Assembly (NCBI GenBank): GCA_036345935.2
Contig: JADWOT020000006.1
Location: forward strand, 10,452,519-10,516,518
Direction: 5' to 3'
DNA from: Taenia hydatigena
Taxonomy: Eukaryota > Platyhelminthes > Cestoda > Cyclophyllidea > Taeniidae
DNA length: 64,000 bases
Below, piece by piece: positions 12,201-24,479 of the stretch (position 1 is the first letter of the stretch; each line of letters opens with the position of its first letter). The position numbers and the translations under genes were made by a program. The notes under the pieces are model-generated. The model was not told where the DNA came from. It did not search any database and worked only from the letters and a program-made list of their open reading frames with translations.

Positions 12201-15200
12201 TCTACGGGTACGCCTCCGTAGAAGTACATTCAACTTCAGCTCTTTGACCTCCGTGACCACAAGCCGCAGCGCGGTGAAACCGCTTTCATGCGTTAGGATT
12301 GACACTAAGAGTTGCAGTTTATTTAATATGTGCATGCAGGCAAATAAACCTTTCATTCAGTGTAATTAATTGCAGCCTATTGAGTTGTTAGATTGAGTAA
12401 GTGCTGCATTCTTGAAGCATTTAGTGAGCATAATTCAGTCGGAGTTTCAAAATCCCATAGTGCAGAGAGTATCCCTTCCATCTAGTTTATGTGCTCCAAA
12501 TGTGATAGAGGAGTTCCTCGTGGTCCACACTAATGCCACCTCGAGGGCTGCGCTTCGGCATCACCGCTTCGCATTGTTGCCCAAAAGTTGATCGACGTGG
12601 TTGGCAAAGCGCTGCAGGCCATCACATTCTTGCATCGAAAATTGGGCCTAGCTCACACTACACTACCACCCTTTAATGGTTCATTTGGAAGGAGGTTTAA
12701 TGGATTGATTAACGAAATGCCCTTTTTTGCTTTTGAAGGCTGCTATCACTTCGCTTAATCATTATTTATTATTACTAGTTATTCAACTTATTGTTTCAGG
12801 GCACTGCAACATTACCAACATCTTCAACACAAGTGTTTTGAAGAATTTTAAAGCTTTTTGACTACATGAACATATCCTACTGCCCTCTGGCGCACCCCTC
12901 TACGACAGGAGCCTTATCACCGGATGACAGTAAAAGTACTGGACGTACATTGCATTGGGAGGGAATGATTTCGCGGGATACAAAATAAAGCGTGCGTCTT
13001 GATTGATTCTGCACCTGCTGTAAAAGCGCTTTCAGTGACCAAGGTCCTTAAAGCCTTACAAAAGCAAATAAATTTCGAATGCCAAGAATAAGGCTAAGGC
13101 GATGGTTTTGTAGAAACACTTTGACCAATGTACTTTTTAAAAACCTTGCAATGAAAGGAAGGTTTCCAATTATCTCTGGACCTTAGCACAGCCAAGTGGA
13201 ACCTACAAAGCATACTTATCATTTACAAAAATTCTTAAAAGGGAGGACTATTCAATGATTACCCTAAACAAAACTAGTTAAAACATTCTTTTTAAATGTG
13301 TGCTGTGATATTTTAGGAAAATATTTTAATAGAAAGTTCATTAAATCCACTTTTGGTTACTACCCCACTCTTCGTTTGATCAAGTTTGGATGAGAACCTC
13401 ATTAGACGTCTTTCTGAGGACCTCACGGCTGGATTAATTTTCCTTGCCTTCGGCTCCGTTGGTCAATTTTTATTTTCAAGGAGATGTCACTCATACTAGT
13501 AGTTGGGGAAAGCTTTTCGCATTTTTCTCCTACATTTTTGTCGAGGTGTTCAGTTTTAGCTTCTCTACAAGCAACTTTTCAACAAATAATTTATGAACTT
13601 TTCTTAATTAAATTAATTATATTATGAGTCTGACAATGTTCGATTGTGATTTGGCGGGAAAAAGTTAATCATAAATTGTGAGCAGGAGTACTTCTACAAT
13701 GACGCCCGACGACGTGGTGAGTTAATGAGCACAGCATAGCAAGGACTAGACCCACTTTCTAAAGAAATGGAATTGGGCAAAAAAATTCATTGAATTAAAG
13801 TGTTTTCAGTGAACACAGTTTTCACTGAATTGGTATTTTAATTGAGCTGAAAAACGTTAAAATCACTACAAAAGATTGGATCATTGTGTTGGTAGGCATG
13901 ATGTGACGCCAGTCAGGCAGCCGCATTGAAAAAGTGGTCCTTCTCCATTATTAAATCTCGTTAAATATCCACAACAAAATTCGTCTTTCAAAACCAGAAT
14001 TGCACGCTTTGTTTTTTTAAGGGCAAACTTAACAGTCCTAGTAATGTGACTGGTTTCAAAGCACATGTGATTGCGATGGAAAGCCCGTCCCAAGAAGGAG
14101 ACCAACTTGCCTATTAACCCGCACCCCAGGGCTTGTGCGTGCATGCAATGGGCCATGAAGGCATTGGAGAAACGTTTTGGCGGACGAGTAAGTGCTTATT
14201 GGAGGACTTGTCAAAGAGAGTCGCTTCACCCATGGTTTCAACATTCGAGCAGCACAAGCTCAGATCCATAAATATTGAAAAGTTTTCACATTCAGCAATT
14301 TCAATTTTCAGGACAACCTCTGAAGATTCGTGACTCACACTCCGTACCATGATAGTAGTCCCCTTCTCCTTGGCTCCAACGCCAATTTTAAACTGAGTTG
14401 ATCCCTTGTAAACCGAAAAAAATAGAAAATCATTATTGAGTGGTCTTCGAAACAGACTTGAATTTTAAAACGTCAGACTTGATTTTAAGGCCTTTAACCA
14501 CTCCCTTGCAATTCTTTTCAATTTTCACGATTAGGTCGATTGCCCGTAAACCACAAACAGCGTCTCATAGCAAGTGCTACCTCTCACTGCTTGTCCCGTA
14601 ATTGTTTGCCATCTGAGTGATAAAAAAAGTATGGGAATTTGAGGTGTCGCCTTACATGAAAAAGTGATTTCTTTCATAGTGGTTTAAAAATTTGGGGAAT
14701 AGTTGCACTATATGAGGAGTTTGGTCATTCGAAGGTATTGAGCAAATATTACTCTCAGTCCAGCAAACTTGAGCTTGTGGCAGAAGACGACCACCTTAGT
14801 CACCACATTGAGTCCACTGAACGTAGTTGGCATCTAAGTGGTCGCAACATGACTACTCAGGGTGAGTCACAACGAGATGTGAATTTGGTCCTTCCACTCC
14901 ATTCACGCGTTCAAACAACTCGTATCAGACACTTTCAGCCTCCACAGAATTACACACCCAAAACATTTCATGCTCCCTTGGCTGGGGTGTATGAACAGGT
15001 AACATTACCCTGGTTAACATCGGTATTGCCAGATGCAAAGCATATACAAAATCCATGCTTAACAAATCATAAAATAGCCATTCAATGGCACGAGCTGAGT
15101 CTACTTGACCGGTAGCCCTGCTAATGCATGCCTACACCCAAGTTTGACCCCACGGCCGCATCCATTGTTGATGTAAATATTTTGCTCTACATACTCCCTT

Positions 15201-16530
15201 AATTATGTTGGCCAAGAACTATTGCAACTGTTTTTAGTTTTAACTAATAAAGTAATCTTACCGAGTTTTCGAGAGTCTTTAGCATAATAGCAGGTACAGT
15301 AGGAGAGCATCGTGCGTGGGAGGGCAGTAGACTTGGCTCACGTTAAATTAAGACCAACCGACATATTTAGATGGCAAATGCGTAGGCTCGATAGCTTTTC
15401 ATTACTTTCCTAGCTAAGTAAACATTCACACGAGGCCATCTCGAACGGTTATTTATTAAAATTTTGTAGGGTAGACTTTTGATGTTAGTAAATTCTGCTG
15501 AGAAGCATACAATGTGTCAATAAGCACGACATTGTGCACAAGTCACCATCAAGATGTTGATTTGACACAGAATTTTTGTCCCTACCGTTTGGATGTTGGA
15601 CTGTTGTTTTAATATTGAAAGTTTTGCTTAAAAATGCTTCTAAAAAGATGTGAGGGAATTCGCCCTATTATGCTCCGTAAATGCTCAGAACGCGGAGGCA
15701 AACGACTGGTTTAAAAAAATTGATGCTGAATGAACTAGCCTCCTAACGCGATCATTGTGGCGACCCTAAGCCAACTGTTTATTGAATTCCAAACGATTAT
15801 GTTGAATTTCCTGTTTTAAGGCACAAAATAAGTTTGCCCTGTGGGGATGTTAAGACTGTTGGAATTACAAGTGGCTAGTTCGCTCTGGTTAGACAATTGA
15901 TACGACGTGGATCAGTTACAATCCTGAAAACTGCAACCAAATGTAGTAATTTGGAGTGTGCACGAAGCGAAATCCTAACCTCAAATATGCCTGCTTTGGC
16001 ACACTTGTCCATGATTAATTCGTTAAGTAGAAGGCTCCGTGAAGATTTATATATTCAGCAGGCCTCTCAACACCAGCATAAAAAGTGGTTACCGGTGTAT
16101 TCCCCAGACGTCACTTATCCCTATGCATTCTCTTTGTAAGTCTACCAGAGTAATGGAACGCATATTTAAGAGATTGACAAATTGAGGGAAATCTTCAACC
16201 GAAATCATTACGGAAGTGATCTTTTCCCATGTGCATGGGTCTGTACGAGTTCGAAAACATTCGCTGTTTACGTGTTTTAGAGAAATTTGGGGCTGATCAC
16301 GTGAGAGGAAAAAAATTGCACGGCCAGTGTGAACGTGGCATAATAAAATCCTGAACAGCCGCAGTAATCAAATCAGTGACAGTTTTTAACTTGTATGACT
16401 AAAAACCCACAAATTCAATTACTTCCTATGCATTGGTGTTCGGTATGATACTGAATAGATGTCGATGTAAAGCAATCGTCTAAATAAAAACAGAGGCTTG
16501 TAAACGTTACGTTGGGTAGGTGTGGCCTGC

Positions 16531-16755
16531 ATGGCAGAACGGCGTTGTTTGCCTAAGGATGGCGTTCTTTCATTGGCTCAGGCGAAGGCTGACTGCCGGT
16601 TGGTTCTCCACGCTTCATTTTCTATTGATTGGCTCCTTGGGGTATGCAGCGTGTGGCCAGTGCCAAAGCTGTGGGGTTGGCAGGCCGATAAATTGAATCA
16701 GCGACCGCTTGCCCTCACACACGCCCTTTCTTCTGTTCCTTGCATATCCTACTAA
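16531..16755 (+). other. Upstream ORF ending 2 nt before the transporter start codon
   Basis: An ATG-initiated frame of 74 codons ends in TAA at 16753-16755, two bases before the ATG of the glucose transporter. It resembles no known protein. If it lies in the 5' leader it would reduce or tune translation of the transporter. If transcription starts, or a spliced leader is added, downstream of 16531, it has no effect. Confidence 0.3.
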
Positions 16756-16757
16756 AG

Positions 16758-19700
16758 ATGGTACGTGAAACCTTGATTTATCGGCCGTGTGGCCCATTTG
16801 CACTGTGTTTCACTTATCCGTTTATCTTGCGCCATTTATGACAGGCAATTTGCCCAATAGGTCATTTCTGCAATTACTTCATTTCTTAATTAACAGTCAT
16901 CAAGACGTGACTGTGTAGGATCATCTTAATTTTTATGCAAATCAACAATAATCCGGTCCTTTTTCTTTACCACTTCGTTTAGTTCGTTGTCAAGACAGCA
17001 CACACCTTTGTAGGCATAATCACAGACTTCTCACCACTATATTCAATGCAAGAAATTGAAGTAGATTTCTGCTTGCCATGAAAATAAACATTTGTTTGAT
17101 GAGACGCTAAGGAAATAAATGGTAACCTCTGGAGTCTAGCTTTTTATTCACCACCACATTTAGTTTCCTTTGCAGGACCTGTCAACTCCCAATAAGTTCG
17201 ATGACTGTTTCAAAGTGTATCACGGCAATTTGTAGATATTTGTACTCACTTGAAGTTAAAGACTCTAAGGGTAATTTTGTGACTCCAACACCGCCTTATT
17301 CTCAACATATTGCATGGATAGCTCGGCATCGTTTCAATTCCACTTGGTACTATTGTCGACCTGACGACGTCTACGCAACTGTTATAAATACTACCTTGGT
17401 AGAAGTTAAAGTGAATTAGTTGTCATTTACTTTATTTCGTAGTTGAATTCGCCTCAGGTCGTTGCACAGATTGTGAATTTCACTTCTCACCCACTGGCCG
17501 ACCACCAATAAGGTTTAGTGTTATCATTTTTTCTCAAACTGATTGGTCAACTGTCACTGGAAGAGCTACCAATAGTTTGAACGAAGGTACAACAACCGAA
17601 TGCGTGCCAGTCTCCCATGAATGAGTACGCAGTCGATTGTACTAAAGGTGTAACACGGCTGGTAAATATTGACTTTGGTTTACGGAATCTCTCGCCTTAA
17701 ATCCTGTATTTACAATTTTAGAAAGGCATATCTGGACCACTAATTTTAGCCATCTTCACGACATGTTTTGGCTCATCGTTTCTCTTGGGCTACAACCTGG
17801 GTGTCGCAAATCTGCCTGGAGGTGTAAGTTGATTTCTATTTGTCCCAAAGATCACTTTAATCACTTGTTAAATTCCGCCTCCTGCCCACGGAAATGAGGA
17901 AAAGTTAATTTGTTTGGGACAGACCCAATAATCCACGTCTAGTGCATTCGCGCATTCATTATGTGTACATATCACTTTCTGATAACACTATCTACCTGGA
18001 ATTTCATTTAAGAGCTGAGAACTGTGTCAAATCAGTGTGGCGGGTCCTGCCAAATACCTACTCGGCTATTAAGCTCTAATTCACTTTTTCTACTTTATTA
18101 GTAGCATATAGTTACAAAAAATTTTTAATTGACCGAAAAAGTCAATGTTTGGTATTTCAAAATGTCAAACATTAATACCACCCTTAATGTGTATTGTAAC
18201 TGATCCTTGCCACTTTACCTGTCACCATTGCCCACCTGTTTTATGCCTCATCTTAACAGAACATCAAGGAATTTCTGGTTAGCTACTACAAGCCGGATAA
18301 CACATCTATTTTGGATGCCAACTTCCTCTACGGACAGACAACCTCTGTGCTGGTCATCTGCGCTGCCATTGCAGCCTTCACCTGCGGTTGGGTTGCTGAC
18401 GGTCTGGGCAGGTGCGATGATTTGGCTTCCTTTTTCCTTCCCTTCAAAAAGCACTCAATAAGTTCACAAATGTCTCAAACTAACCGCAAAGATTCAGAAT
18501 GCTAATGGATCTGGTTGGAATCTAGAAAAATTAACATGTATATCTACTGGGTTAATTTCATAGGACTTGATCACTCGTATGCATTCATCTTGGCTCTCAA
18601 ATGCCCATGCATCGTCATTATTTCATTGTAGATCGATTTGCACACAGCGCTTTTAGTATGTTTGCTGGTGTCTTTTTCTACAGGAAGCGCAGTCTGATGG
18701 TAAACAACGTGATCGGCATTGTGGGATCAGTAATCTCCTCTGTGTGTCTGGTGGCAAATCAGCCTGCTCTGCTGTACCTAGGACGTGCGATCAGTGGTTT
18801 GAACAGTGGTCTGAGTATTGGCATCGCAGCGATGTTCCTCACGGAGATCGCGCCACGCCATCTGCGAGGCATGATTGGAGCCTGCAATCAACTGGCTATT
18901 ACCATTGGTATTGTCACCTCATACGTGCTCACCTTGTCGCACCTTCTGAATACACCCACCCTCTGGCCAGTCGCCATGGGCGTCGGCGCTATCCCTGCTG
19001 CGATCGCTCTCCTCATCTCATCCTTCACCGTCGAGTCGCCGCGTTGGCTCTACCTCAAGAAGAAGGACGAGGCAGCTGCGCGTGAAGCCTTCGTCCGCAT
19101 CAACGGCTCCGAGAATGTGGATATGTTTATCGCCGAGATGCGCGAAGAGCTAGAGGTGGCTCAGAACCAACCAGAATTCAAATTTATTGAGCTCTTCCGC
19201 CGCAGAGATCTCCGCATGCCTGTCATCATAGCGGTCCTCATTCAGGTCATGCAGCAGCTCTCAGGGATTAATGCTGTGAGTTATCATCCTTGTTAATGCC
19301 TTTTGACACATCTATGTAACTGGCGATCTGAAGGTTGCCTTTGCAAAAAGCACATGGTGAAGTTCTACAAGAACGTTTCATGAATTTTAAAAGTGAATAG
19401 GTTTGCTTCCAATTACACCCTACTGAAATGAGGATTTGTGGGCTCTGGCTGGCACTGCGATGTTTTACTGACGCAAGTTGCATACCACCTTACCATGCAC
19501 GAAACATTGAGCATTGAGCATTATGTAGCAGTGCGGTGCCGTCCATAGATAAAAGCACAAATTGATCTCAAAACCTGCGAAGTCCGTGACAAAAACGCGC
19601 AATCATGCTCTTGATATTTCGATGCGGCGAGTCCATGCTGTTAAAGTGAGCAGCTCTTAACTACGCACTTCTTCAAATTCGAATGAAGGAATGATACCTA

Positions 19701-21698
19701 ATGGGTAATGCATTGGATCACCTAGTTTCATTGGGACATGCAACTCAAAGGATGTTGAGGATCACCTAACAAAGCTGCGTGACTCATCAGCTCAAGTTCA
19801 AGCTCATCCACAAATGGGAACCGCAAATCCCTACTCACTGTGATGACTGACTTTCATCAAGGCTCTTATGAAATCGTTGAGACTAGAAAACTCTACATCA
19901 ACTACTTCCCGATCCACAAAAGGACAGAGTTGAAGGAAACAACATCCTACTTCGAGTTCTTATTGGATTATTTGAAATATTTTCAGCATTTTTATTAAGA
20001 ATGTAACTAACCTCCAGAGTTGTCTGTACCATAGAAGTTGTTCATGCATAATTGTTAATTAGGCAAGTGGTTCATAGTTTACCAGTGACAATTAAATGTT
20101 TCACTCAAAGATGATTGAAGTGATCTTACTGTAACGGAAAATAAATCGTTACTATAGTCTCGCTCTCCTACCACGTATCGTAGGCTAGCTAAAGCTGCTT
20201 TTTGTGGGGAAAGTATAATGTAGACGTAAATTTGCGTCGCGCATTGTGGTTTAGGTGGTTGCGAATTCCTCAGAGATGTTGAAAAGTGCCAAGGTGTCGC
20301 CAGACATGCTGGAGTACTTTGTGGTAGGTCTGGGCCTGCTCAACGTCATCTGCACAATCGTGGCTCTGCCGCTGTTGGAGAAGGCGGGCCGGCGCACTCT
20401 CCTGCTGTGGCCTTCTCTCGTGCTGGCAGTAACACTGCTGCTCCTGGTGGTCTTCGTCAATATCGCTAACTACGGAGGCGTCGAAAACAAGACGCCATTC
20501 GTTCTCGTTTCTGCTGTCCTCGTCTTTATTTATATCGCCGCTTTCGCCATGGGTCTCGGCCCAATGCCTGCGCTCATCGTCGCCGAGATCTTCCGTCAGG
20601 GTCCCCGCGCCGCCGCCTATTCCCTCAGCCAGAGCATCCAATGGGCATGCAATCTCATTGTCGTAGCCTCCTTCCCCTCGCTCAACGTAAGCTTCTTCCA
20701 GTTCGTGACTAAGTATTAACCACTTGCCTCTTAACATTGTGAGGAGTTATGCATAACGTTGGGATATAAGTTTATTTTTTGCAAAAGTTTCCAGGTGTAC
20801 TAAATAAAATAAAACAAAGTTAATTTATGCAAATGGTTTATGTATCTCTGCCTTAAGCTCAATGGGAGCTTTCGTGAGTAACAAAAGTCATTGACTACAA
20901 ACCTAATTTACTTAGCCTACAAGAAGACTCAAAACTCGACATCCCAATGCATTCGTCAAATCATCTTCGGACCTCCTTTGAAAGAACTATCGTCCAAAAG
21001 TACCGCTCAGTAATACCACAGACCTTGTCTCACTCAAACGTATTAGTAGAGTTTAACGATTTCTTGGAGCGCTTCTAGATGCGCACATGCTAACTTACCC
21101 TCACCGTTTGATTAGAGATGGTCGGTCTGTGGGGCGTTGAGCGGATTACCAGATTATAAACACCTTTTTGAGGGCTCCTGTGTCCATGCAGAGAACAGGT
21201 AACCATGGTTCTTTGTATTTTGGTTAAGCAAATTTTAACACTTGGCTTTGAATGCAGAATGTCTCCTGCTTACAATAAACAATTCCAACGCTTATCTTTT
21301 AATCACTTCTGCCAATATTGCGGTCAGTACGAAATCCCAATGAACTGCAACGAAGCCTGTGAGTCAAGCCACTAATAAGCCGACGTTGTTGAGTTACTAT
21401 TTAATTCGGGCATGCGTCACATGGTGTGTGTGGATGTGCTTTGCAGGAGCTATTGAAGGGCTACGTTTACCTGCCGTATCTGGTTGTGGTGGCAGTTTGC
21501 TGGGTGGTCTTCTTCCTATTCATGCCGGAGACGAAGAACCGCACCTTTGATGAGGTGGCACGAGATCTGGCCTTCGGGAGTATCGTGGTGGGTAAGCGCA
21601 CCGCGGCGCTACAGTCTCCCGTCTTCACCAAGGAGGACGATGAGGCCTCTACCGCCCTCCGCCGCACCGACGAAGACGACTCCAAAGTCGACGCCTAG
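16758..21698 (+). CDS. Facilitative glucose transporter, GLUT/SLC2 family (copy 1)
   Basis: Major facilitator sugar transporter of the plasma membrane, expected to carry glucose across the worm tegument or inner tissues by facilitated diffusion. Exons: 16758-16760 (the ATG alone), 17722-17823, 18260-18411, 18684-19275, 20255-20686, 21447-21698; total 510 aa. All junctions are GT-AG and in phase. Family signatures are present: GYNLGVANLP in TM1, ADGLGRKRS after TM2, ESPRW after TM6, QQLSGINA at residues 276-283, EKAGRRT, GLGPMPAL, PETKNRTFDE near the C-terminus. Twelve membrane segments are expected. The GLUT FYYST block after GINAV is replaced by VANSS, and the Trp of GPGPIPWF is Ala389. Tapeworm transporters of this class (TGTP of Taenia) are known. 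The second copy lies 2.8 kb downstream in convergent orientation. The family assignment is very secure; the single-codon first exon is inferred. Confidence 0.95.
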
Positions 21699-24479
21699 AA
21701 TACTCTCTCCACTCTTCTCCTCCTCGTCATCCCTTCATAGCGTGCTGCACTCTCTCCTGCTGTTTGTGTCTCCGTTTTCCCTCATTCACACATTTACCTG
21801 CCTTCCATCTCTTTTTACTCAACCACCGTAGACAAAGTTACTGCGCGGTCAGCTCTTCCCTCTCCATCCTTCTTTTAGATGTGGAAGGTCAATCAGGATT
21901 TCACTATAGTTTTTGATGATGTTTAATGATGTTTTTAACGTTCTCCTTTTTTGCGAAATTTAGTGGGTTATTGTTGAAACAGCTTGTTAGAGGTGGACTG
22001 ACAAGTTCTCGTGCATGCTAGGCTGTTGTGAGGAGCAAATGCACCAGCGATTTATTGTAATTGGACTGAAGCCACAAGTGGAAATCGTTTAGCCTCTGTT
22101 CGATTTCTATTTTGTGATGCAAACTTGGAACACCTTTGCTCAAATGTACGTGAATTGCTTCTTGCGTACGCGCTTCATGCGAGCTTCCGAAAAAACTGGG
22201 GACTAATTTTCTACTCTTCGAAGTGACCGTAAAATAACTGAAGCAGGTGGGCACAGTTTCAAATTGGGTGGGTAATTTGGCTTGCTGTTATGGCTACTTT
22301 TTCTATCTGACGATTGCATGCTCCAACAATTAGAAGGCTTAACCAAAAAGTTCTTATCAAAAGGAAGAGAATTGAGGGGCACTCTAAAGGCATTTCAAAA
22401 GTGGATACAGAGCATAAAATATGGTAAGATACGTTTAAAAGATGCTAGATTTTGGGCATATGCTTTACAAAAGCCACGACAAATGAACGTAGGCAACTGT
22501 GATAGCCTTTAGATTTTGCCGCCGATGGAAATACGAAGGGAATACAAGTATCCGACAAAAACTGTTTGTAACTAATGCGTTTATGAGAAGTAGGCTGTTA
22601 GATTCGCGTCATTCAGTTAATGAACCTTTGCTTTTGTTAGAGTAAGTAATTCACAGAAAGGAGCACACCTTCTTGCCTGTGGCATCAAGGGAGGCTCAAT
22701 TAACCTGGAACGTGAATGTGAATGTCTGGGTCACCAATGTCTCGTTCTTGCTTCATTAGTCTTCATGTCTGTGTGGCAAACCAAGCTATCGCATATTTCG
22801 TACTTTTTAAAATAGGCAAATTGAATGAACTGTGCATGAAGGAAGCAATCCAGTTGCAAAATCATTTACGGTGAGTAACTTTGGAGGAGACTTGGTGAAG
22901 AAAGTGCGGAAAAAGGGTGATGAGGAAGTGGCACTCCAGCTCTTGTGACTGAGACTTTACCGTCAATTTCTAATCCCAATTAATGCTGATTTGAGCAGTA
23001 GCATAATGTCATAATGCCTTCATCCTGTCTTGATGCAAGCGGTCTTGATCCTGCCTCTAGCCTGAGGATTTTCAAACACGTTTATTCTGTTTTTAAAATA
23101 TGATGTATTTTCTCACATCTCGCGTTTATATTTATCAAGTATTTATTTATTCTTCAAGATTAGACATATTTGGCCAAGGATTTTTGAGCTACTGTGATGT
23201 GTTACTTTTTGCATTCATCGTCTCATCTTTGCCCTAGTAACTGGATCCCAATCCAGTCACCCGGACGACAGGCGATCATGTTGACAGCTGACCAATTGAG
23301 GAGTCTTTCCCTCACAAAAGGGGCGGTCGGTTGGATCAATCTGCAGGGTGGTGGTCCGGGCAGAGAGCTAAGATTTTAGTTTCATGGTTGAAGCCTGGCA
23401 CGTGGCAAACTAGCAAAGGGAATGGATCAGAAGTCGTTTTTAGCAGCATTACTTGAAGCAATCATTTGAAAATGGCTACTTATCCTTATATGTGGGAGGC
23501 GCCATTGACTTTCCGTACTGGATTAATCATGCTGAAAGCTAGTTAATTAAATGGCTAAAATAGAAAACAGTGAAATCGGTACGTAACTTGAACTTGTGTC
23601 CCTGTGTTTGTACTTATTCCTTAAGAAAGTATTTTAACCTTCTTTAACTCGATTTGGCTGATGCAATCGCCACTGATGCTGTTTTCCATGCGAAATTTGC
23701 CTCTATTGGTAGGCGAACCTAATCAGCAGTACGGCTGCATGGCAAAGCAGATTCTTCGTTTGCTTTTGCACTTTTCATAATCAAAAATGTATTGATGACC
23801 TCTCTACCGGAGTCACTTTGTGAAAGAAAAGGTTCTGCTTTATCCGATTCCCATACTGATGTTAATCGTTTCACTCCCTCCAACCTCTGGAGTGATGCAT
23901 TTTCTTTGTTTTTGGTAGCAGTGCTACACCAAACGTTGGAATTTTGGAACACGAATGTGTGTGTTAGCTGAACTAGAGAATGTGTGCAGTTTTAGAACTC
24001 ATCCAAAACATTGCGGTTTTCATTGAACACTTATGACGCCAATGCAAACACAAGCATTCCAAAAAAATATACTCGACCCTCCAGAAGCGACAAGGACGAG
24101 CTTGCCACATTGGGCGTTTCATACATTCCCAAGACCTTGAGATTTTTCGTGCGCCCCGTTAGGAACTTGACGGGCATTTAATGCATCGTCCTTTACTTCT
24201 ACGAACGCCACCTAAGACCTAAGTGGTGTTTAACAGCCCACTTTCATTCTTTACTCAATTAGAATTGGAGGGATTGAAACACAGCTATTCCAAACACGAG
24301 ATTGTACGACACATTTGCCAGTCGTAAGAAACGTTTCAAAGCCGTAACTTAACATAGATGGCACTTTAAAAACGACGAACCTTTTGACATTTTTAAGCGA
24401 TTTTTATGCTCCATCCGAGTCCCCTAGAAAACGGTCCAAGGAAAATGAGGCTTTATTTAAAATGAATAATGTTCCCATA
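21699..24479. other. Convergent intergenic region and transporter 3' UTRs
   Basis: Lies between the 3' ends of the two transporter genes. The first 150 bases are strongly pyrimidine-rich and are probably the 3' UTR of copy 1. No clear AATAAA was found close to that stop codon. The open frames in this stretch are short and have no splice support. No repeat copy was recognised. Confidence 0.5.
24452..24457 (-). terminator. Possible polyadenylation signal of glucose transporter copy 2
   Basis: TTTATT on the plus strand reads AATAAA on the minus strand, about 23 bases beyond the TAA stop codon at 24480. It would give an unusually short 3' UTR, so a more distal signal could be used instead. Confidence 0.3.

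Larger units (their letters stand above)
3451..16530. other. 13 kb without a recognisable gene
   Basis: No reading frame here resembles a known protein. The longest open frames (about 90-130 codons, for example 9197-9586 minus, 13881-14156 minus and 14738-15115 plus) lack a recognisable family, and none extends across plausible splice sites. The 14738-15115 frame is the most protein-like but starts at a TTG. Several diverged copies of the foldback repeat lie in the first 6 kb. The rest is AT-rich unique-looking sequence, which could include distal regulatory DNA of the transporter gene. Confidence 0.5.

Noticed and set aside
14738..15115. 125-codon plus-strand open frame
   Set aside because: It starts at TTG, matches no known family and no flanking exons could be joined; left in the gap description only.
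20270..20737. 155-codon minus-strand frame opposite a transporter exon
   Set aside because: It is the antisense shadow of a GC-rich coding exon whose sense frame is clearly a glucose transporter.
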